A DNA stretch of 50,642 bases, from IMG/VR virus record IMGVR_UViG_3300030098_005849, positions 1 to 50,642 of that record, one strand, 5' to 3'. Position numbers and translations under genes: made by a program. This document shows positions 48,612-50,642 of this stretch, one piece after another (positions within the stretch are counted from its first letter, which is position 1; the number at the start of each line of letters is the position of its first letter). Source of the stretch: a virus. The notes below the pieces were generated by a model. It was not told the DNA's origin and searched no databases. It saw only the letters and a program-made list of their open reading frames with translations.

Positions 48612-49791
48612 GAATTTTAAATCCTTCCTTTATTATTGAATTCCATAGAGGTACTGGTTGTAAATAGAACTCTGCGTATGGAGACTTTTGTCCATGTGAA
48701 TACAAGTATTTAGATGACTTCATAAAGTCAGTAGGGTTAGCAATTTTACTAGCATAGTCTTTAATAAACTTTATCTCTTTCTTGTACTGTTGTTTTTCTA
48801 GGTCTGTTTTTTCTAAACTGCATACTGAGATAGATACAGGAGGATTAGATTCTCTATCTGCTTTCTTATCTAAGAAATCTCCTGCTCCTTTGTACCAATC
48901 TTCACACCTTTGAATATAGTTTTCTAACTTAGGTTCTCCGTAAAAGTTTTTCTCTACTATGGTTTGTCCTTTTCGAGGTCCTCGTTTTAATGTTTTCTCA
49001 TTCATCTCAAAATCTCTATCACGTATTCCAAACTTAATAGTAGGTTTCTGTACCGCTACATGAATCATCCCCCCAACTTTTGCATGTTTTGGTAGATCAA
49101 AATGTTCCAATACTTTTGCTTTAGTATCTTCAAGTATGTGAGTGTAGTGTCTTGTTTGGAACTCAATAGGGCAAAGCCTTAGTCTATCTATAGGAGACAT
49201 AGCTGTGGTTTTGTAGTCAACTATCCATACACTATTCTGTTCTTTGTGGTAAAGAAGTACATCAAAAGTTGCTGCCCTGGGAACTACTTCATCTGTCATT
49301 ACTGAAACTTCAGTCCCTAACAGTTGCCAATAGTCTTGTGTGCAGTAATCTACGAAGGAAAATCCATTGGACATCCTTACTTTATAAAGGGCTTTGCACC
49401 AAGCTTTGGCTTCTTCAGAGAATCTCTCTTCTTTCTGGATTACTCCATCTTTAGATTCTCCGATGATTCCGTAAGTACGACAGATCTCATCCAATTCAAC
49501 TTCTCTTCTTTTCCATGCAGCCAAATACTTTTCATCACGCACAGATTCTTCTTCATGGAAGTGTTCCATGTAAGTGTGAAACCATGAGCCATGACTTAAA
49601 GCCTGTGACTGTTGGAAAATTGGAATAAGACCTAGTCTCCTTGACAGATAATACTGAAAGGGACAGTGAAGTATCAGTTCGAAATCAGAACTCCTTATGC
49701 TAGGAACTCTGCTTTCTATCAATTCTGTTTCCAGAAATTGTCTTTGTTGGTCACCAGTAAATACTGGAACCTCTACCGCTTGTTTTGTCAT
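48580..49791 (-). CDS. RecB/Cas4-like PD-(D/E)XK nuclease
   Basis: Product of 403 residues with the Cas4/RecB pattern: SDFELILHCPFQYYLSRRLG at the start, GSWFHTYMEHFHEE (His in helix), then TFDVLLYHKEQNSVWIVDYK followed by TT (Asp and DxK core) and a QTRHYTHIL helix (Q...Y). Such enzymes degrade or resect double-stranded DNA ends. First gene of the leftward recombination module; ribosome site GGAG before ATG 49791. Confidence 0.8.
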   Translation of the reverse strand: MTKQAVEVPVFTGDQQRQFLETELIESRVPSIRSSDFELILHCPFQYYLSRRLGLIPIFQQSQALSHGSWFHTYMEHFHEEESVRDEKYLAAWKRREVELDEICRTYGIIGESKDGVIQKEERFSEEAKAWCKALYKVRMSNGFSFVDYCTQDYWQLLGTEVSVMTDEVVPRAATFDVLLYHKEQNSVWIVDYKTTAMSPIDRLRLCPIEFQTRHYTHILEDTKAKVLEHFDLPKHAKVGGMIHVAVQKPTIKFGIRDRDFEMNEKTLKRGPRKGQTIVEKNFYGEPKLENYIQRCEDWYKGAGDFLDKKADRESNPPVSISVCSLEKTDLEKQQYKKEIKFIKDYASKIANPTDFMKSSKYLYSHGQKSPYAEFYLQPVPLWNSIIKEGFKIHDRDKEVKFL

Positions 49792-49811
49792 TCATTCTCT
49801 CCATATAAAAA

Positions 49812-49845
49812 GGGGCGAGAAGATCTAGTGTGACCCCTCGCCCCC
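49812..49845 (-). terminator. Terminator at the end of the long leftward unit
   Basis: GGGGCGAG (49812..49819) pairs with CTCGCCCC (49838..49845). On the leftward strand the stem is followed by TTTTTATATGG. It lies after the decoration-like gene and ahead of the nuclease gene. Confidence 0.8.
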
Positions 49846-49876
49846 ACTCTCTGGGGTTTAATTGTAAAACGTAATC

Positions 49877-50299
49877 TTAAGGAAGACGTGTTCTGATTCT
49901 TAAAGTAATATTTACACCTTCAATATCTGAAGCATTATCACCTACTTTAAGAGCAATCCTTGAACCTGCTGGAATTATGTTTGCAGTTTCAGTAATGGTA
50001 AAAGTAATTGTTGAATCAGCAGTAGCACCACTAGTTGGACTATTGGTAAAAGCAGTACCAGATCCTTCAGGACCAGTTCCAGCTGCTACCGCTTGAAGAG
50101 TATATGTTGCATTATTACCACCATCGACTGTTGTGAAAGACATGAAAGCTGCATCAACTATAGTATCTTGTTCGCAATACATAATATAAGCATCATGAGT
50201 TAACTCTGTATCTACTGTATCAACACTAAGTGTAACACTTACATACTGACAAATTACATCTGGACATTCCTCTACGGGAAGAACTTTTACACCTGCCAT
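49877..50299 (-). CDS. Virion decoration-like protein
   Basis: Product of 140 residues beginning MAGVKVLPVEECPDVICQYV after AAAGGATAAGTAAG. Beta-rich and Thr-rich (FTTVDGGNNATYTLQAVAAG, ADSTITFTITETANIIPAGS, ending LRIRTRLP), resembling head-decoration or neck proteins. Follows the lipoprotein by one base, and is the last gene before the terminator. Confidence 0.55.
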   Translation of the reverse strand: MAGVKVLPVEECPDVICQYVSVTLSVDTVDTELTHDAYIMYCEQDTIVDAAFMSFTTVDGGNNATYTLQAVAAGTGPEGSGTAFTNSPTSGATADSTITFTITETANIIPAGSRIALKVGDNASDIEGVNITLRIRTRLP

Positions 50300-50300
50300 C

Positions 50301-50642
50301 TTACTTATCCTTTCTTACAGCATTCTTTGCTGAACCCGAGCATTTTTTTAATTTTGCAGATGATTGGTTGCCCGAGAAAAGTCCCCGCCAGGAAGCTGGC
50401 GACCATCCACCCGATATTTCCGATGATTGAGGTAAACATTTTTTTCTCCTACCAAATCGGTTCCACACGTAAAAGCCTATTATACCAAAACAAATTAGTA
50501 TGCTAGGGATTATAATCCATTTTGCATAATTTGCCATAGCAACATTGAAAAGAATTACTCCTCCTGCTCCCATAAGGGGCCACCATCCTCGTTTTCCACG
50601 GGTTACTGTGAGCATTACAATGCCAGCACCTATGCATAAGGG
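50301..50642 (-). CDS. Lipoprotein, C-terminal part of the gene split by the window ends
   Basis: This is the continuation of the gene starting at 310. The visible part after Met65 has two hydrophobic segments (WWPLMGAGGVILFNVAM and AKWIIIPSILICFGIIGFYV) followed by a basic, Ser-rich tail (SGGWSPASWRGLFSGNQSSA). In the whole protein a lipobox, a linker and three possible membrane spans precede a cytoplasmic or periplasmic tail. It stops at 50301, one base before the decoration-like gene. Confidence 0.75.
   Translation of the reverse strand, partial: PLCIGAGIVMLTVTRGKRGWWPLMGAGGVILFNVAMANYAKWIIIPSILICFGIIGFYVWNRFGRRKKCLPQSSEISGGWSPASWRGLFSGNQSSAKLKKCSGSAKNAVRKDK
50498..50642. repeat. Right copy of the terminal direct repeat
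   Basis: Matches 1..145 with a single difference (G at 50547 for A at 50). The change is silent in the lipoprotein frame. Confidence 0.92.

Noticed and set aside
1-50642. tRNA, rRNA, integrase, attachment site, transposase or reverse transcriptase
   Set aside because: I looked for cloverleaf-like ends with CCA arms and for typical enzyme motifs and found none I could support; a tRNA scan could still find one.

Overview
The window looks like one essentially complete genome of an AT-rich, lytic, tailed phage of podovirus type. Its first 145 bases recur as its last 145 (1..145 and 50498..50642) with one difference, so the molecule is circular, circularly permuted or terminally repeated, with a unit of about 50.5 kb. 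One gene is split across the window ends. I see no integrase, repressor, tRNA or rRNA. The host is not determinable; small lysine-rich proteins, zinc ribbons and family A polymerase features resemble those common in phages of aquatic bacteria.

Layout. (1) A long leftward block runs from 14819 down to 1 and continues at the window end to 49877. It begins with a P4/D5-type primase-helicase, passes a non-coding region with eleven GTACCA boxes (12881..13135; candidate origin), then many small unknown early genes, several with a hairpin leader. It continues through a DUF932-like protein, a lysozyme, a family 4 type uracil-DNA glycosylase, a family A DNA polymerase, an HTH protein and an ERCC4-type nuclease. 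It ends with virion-type genes (a repeat-domain protein, a LamG-like protein, four very basic small proteins, a lipoprotein, a decoration-like protein) and a terminator at 49812..49845. (2) A rightward block from 14887 to 45298 carries DNA packaging and virion genes: HTH/small-terminase candidates, large terminase, portal, scaffold, a 525-residue major capsid protein, head-tail adaptor, two collagen-like fibre proteins (the second with about 46 cysteines), an MptE-like Rossmann protein, a 1670-residue nozzle-like tail protein with repeated domains, and a set of internal or ejection proteins. One of these has an N-terminal SLOG domain in front of a strong internal ribosome site. The block closes with a metallophosphoesterase and two small genes. 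(3) A leftward polysaccharide pyruvyl transferase-like gene converges on the end of that block. (4) A short rightward unit has a holin-like membrane protein and a zinc-ribbon frame without a normal start codon. (5) A leftward recombination module holds an SSB-like protein, a Sak4-like ATPase, an unknown protein and a RecB/Cas4-like nuclease.

How it fits together. The two large transcription units diverge at 14820..14886, which holds an inverted repeat. Replication probably uses the phage helicase-primase and polymerase, with the SSB, Sak4-like ATPase and RecB-like nuclease in recombination. Lysis functions are scattered (lysozyme at 6761; membrane candidates at 1100, 46209 and the lipoprotein over the junction). 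Points most worth a second look are the GTACCA array, the SLOG fusion with internal start, the repeated hairpin leaders, the cysteine-rich collagen-like fibre next to glycan-type genes, and micro-genes that simple ORF calling misses. All family calls come from reading motifs by eye; no database search was made.
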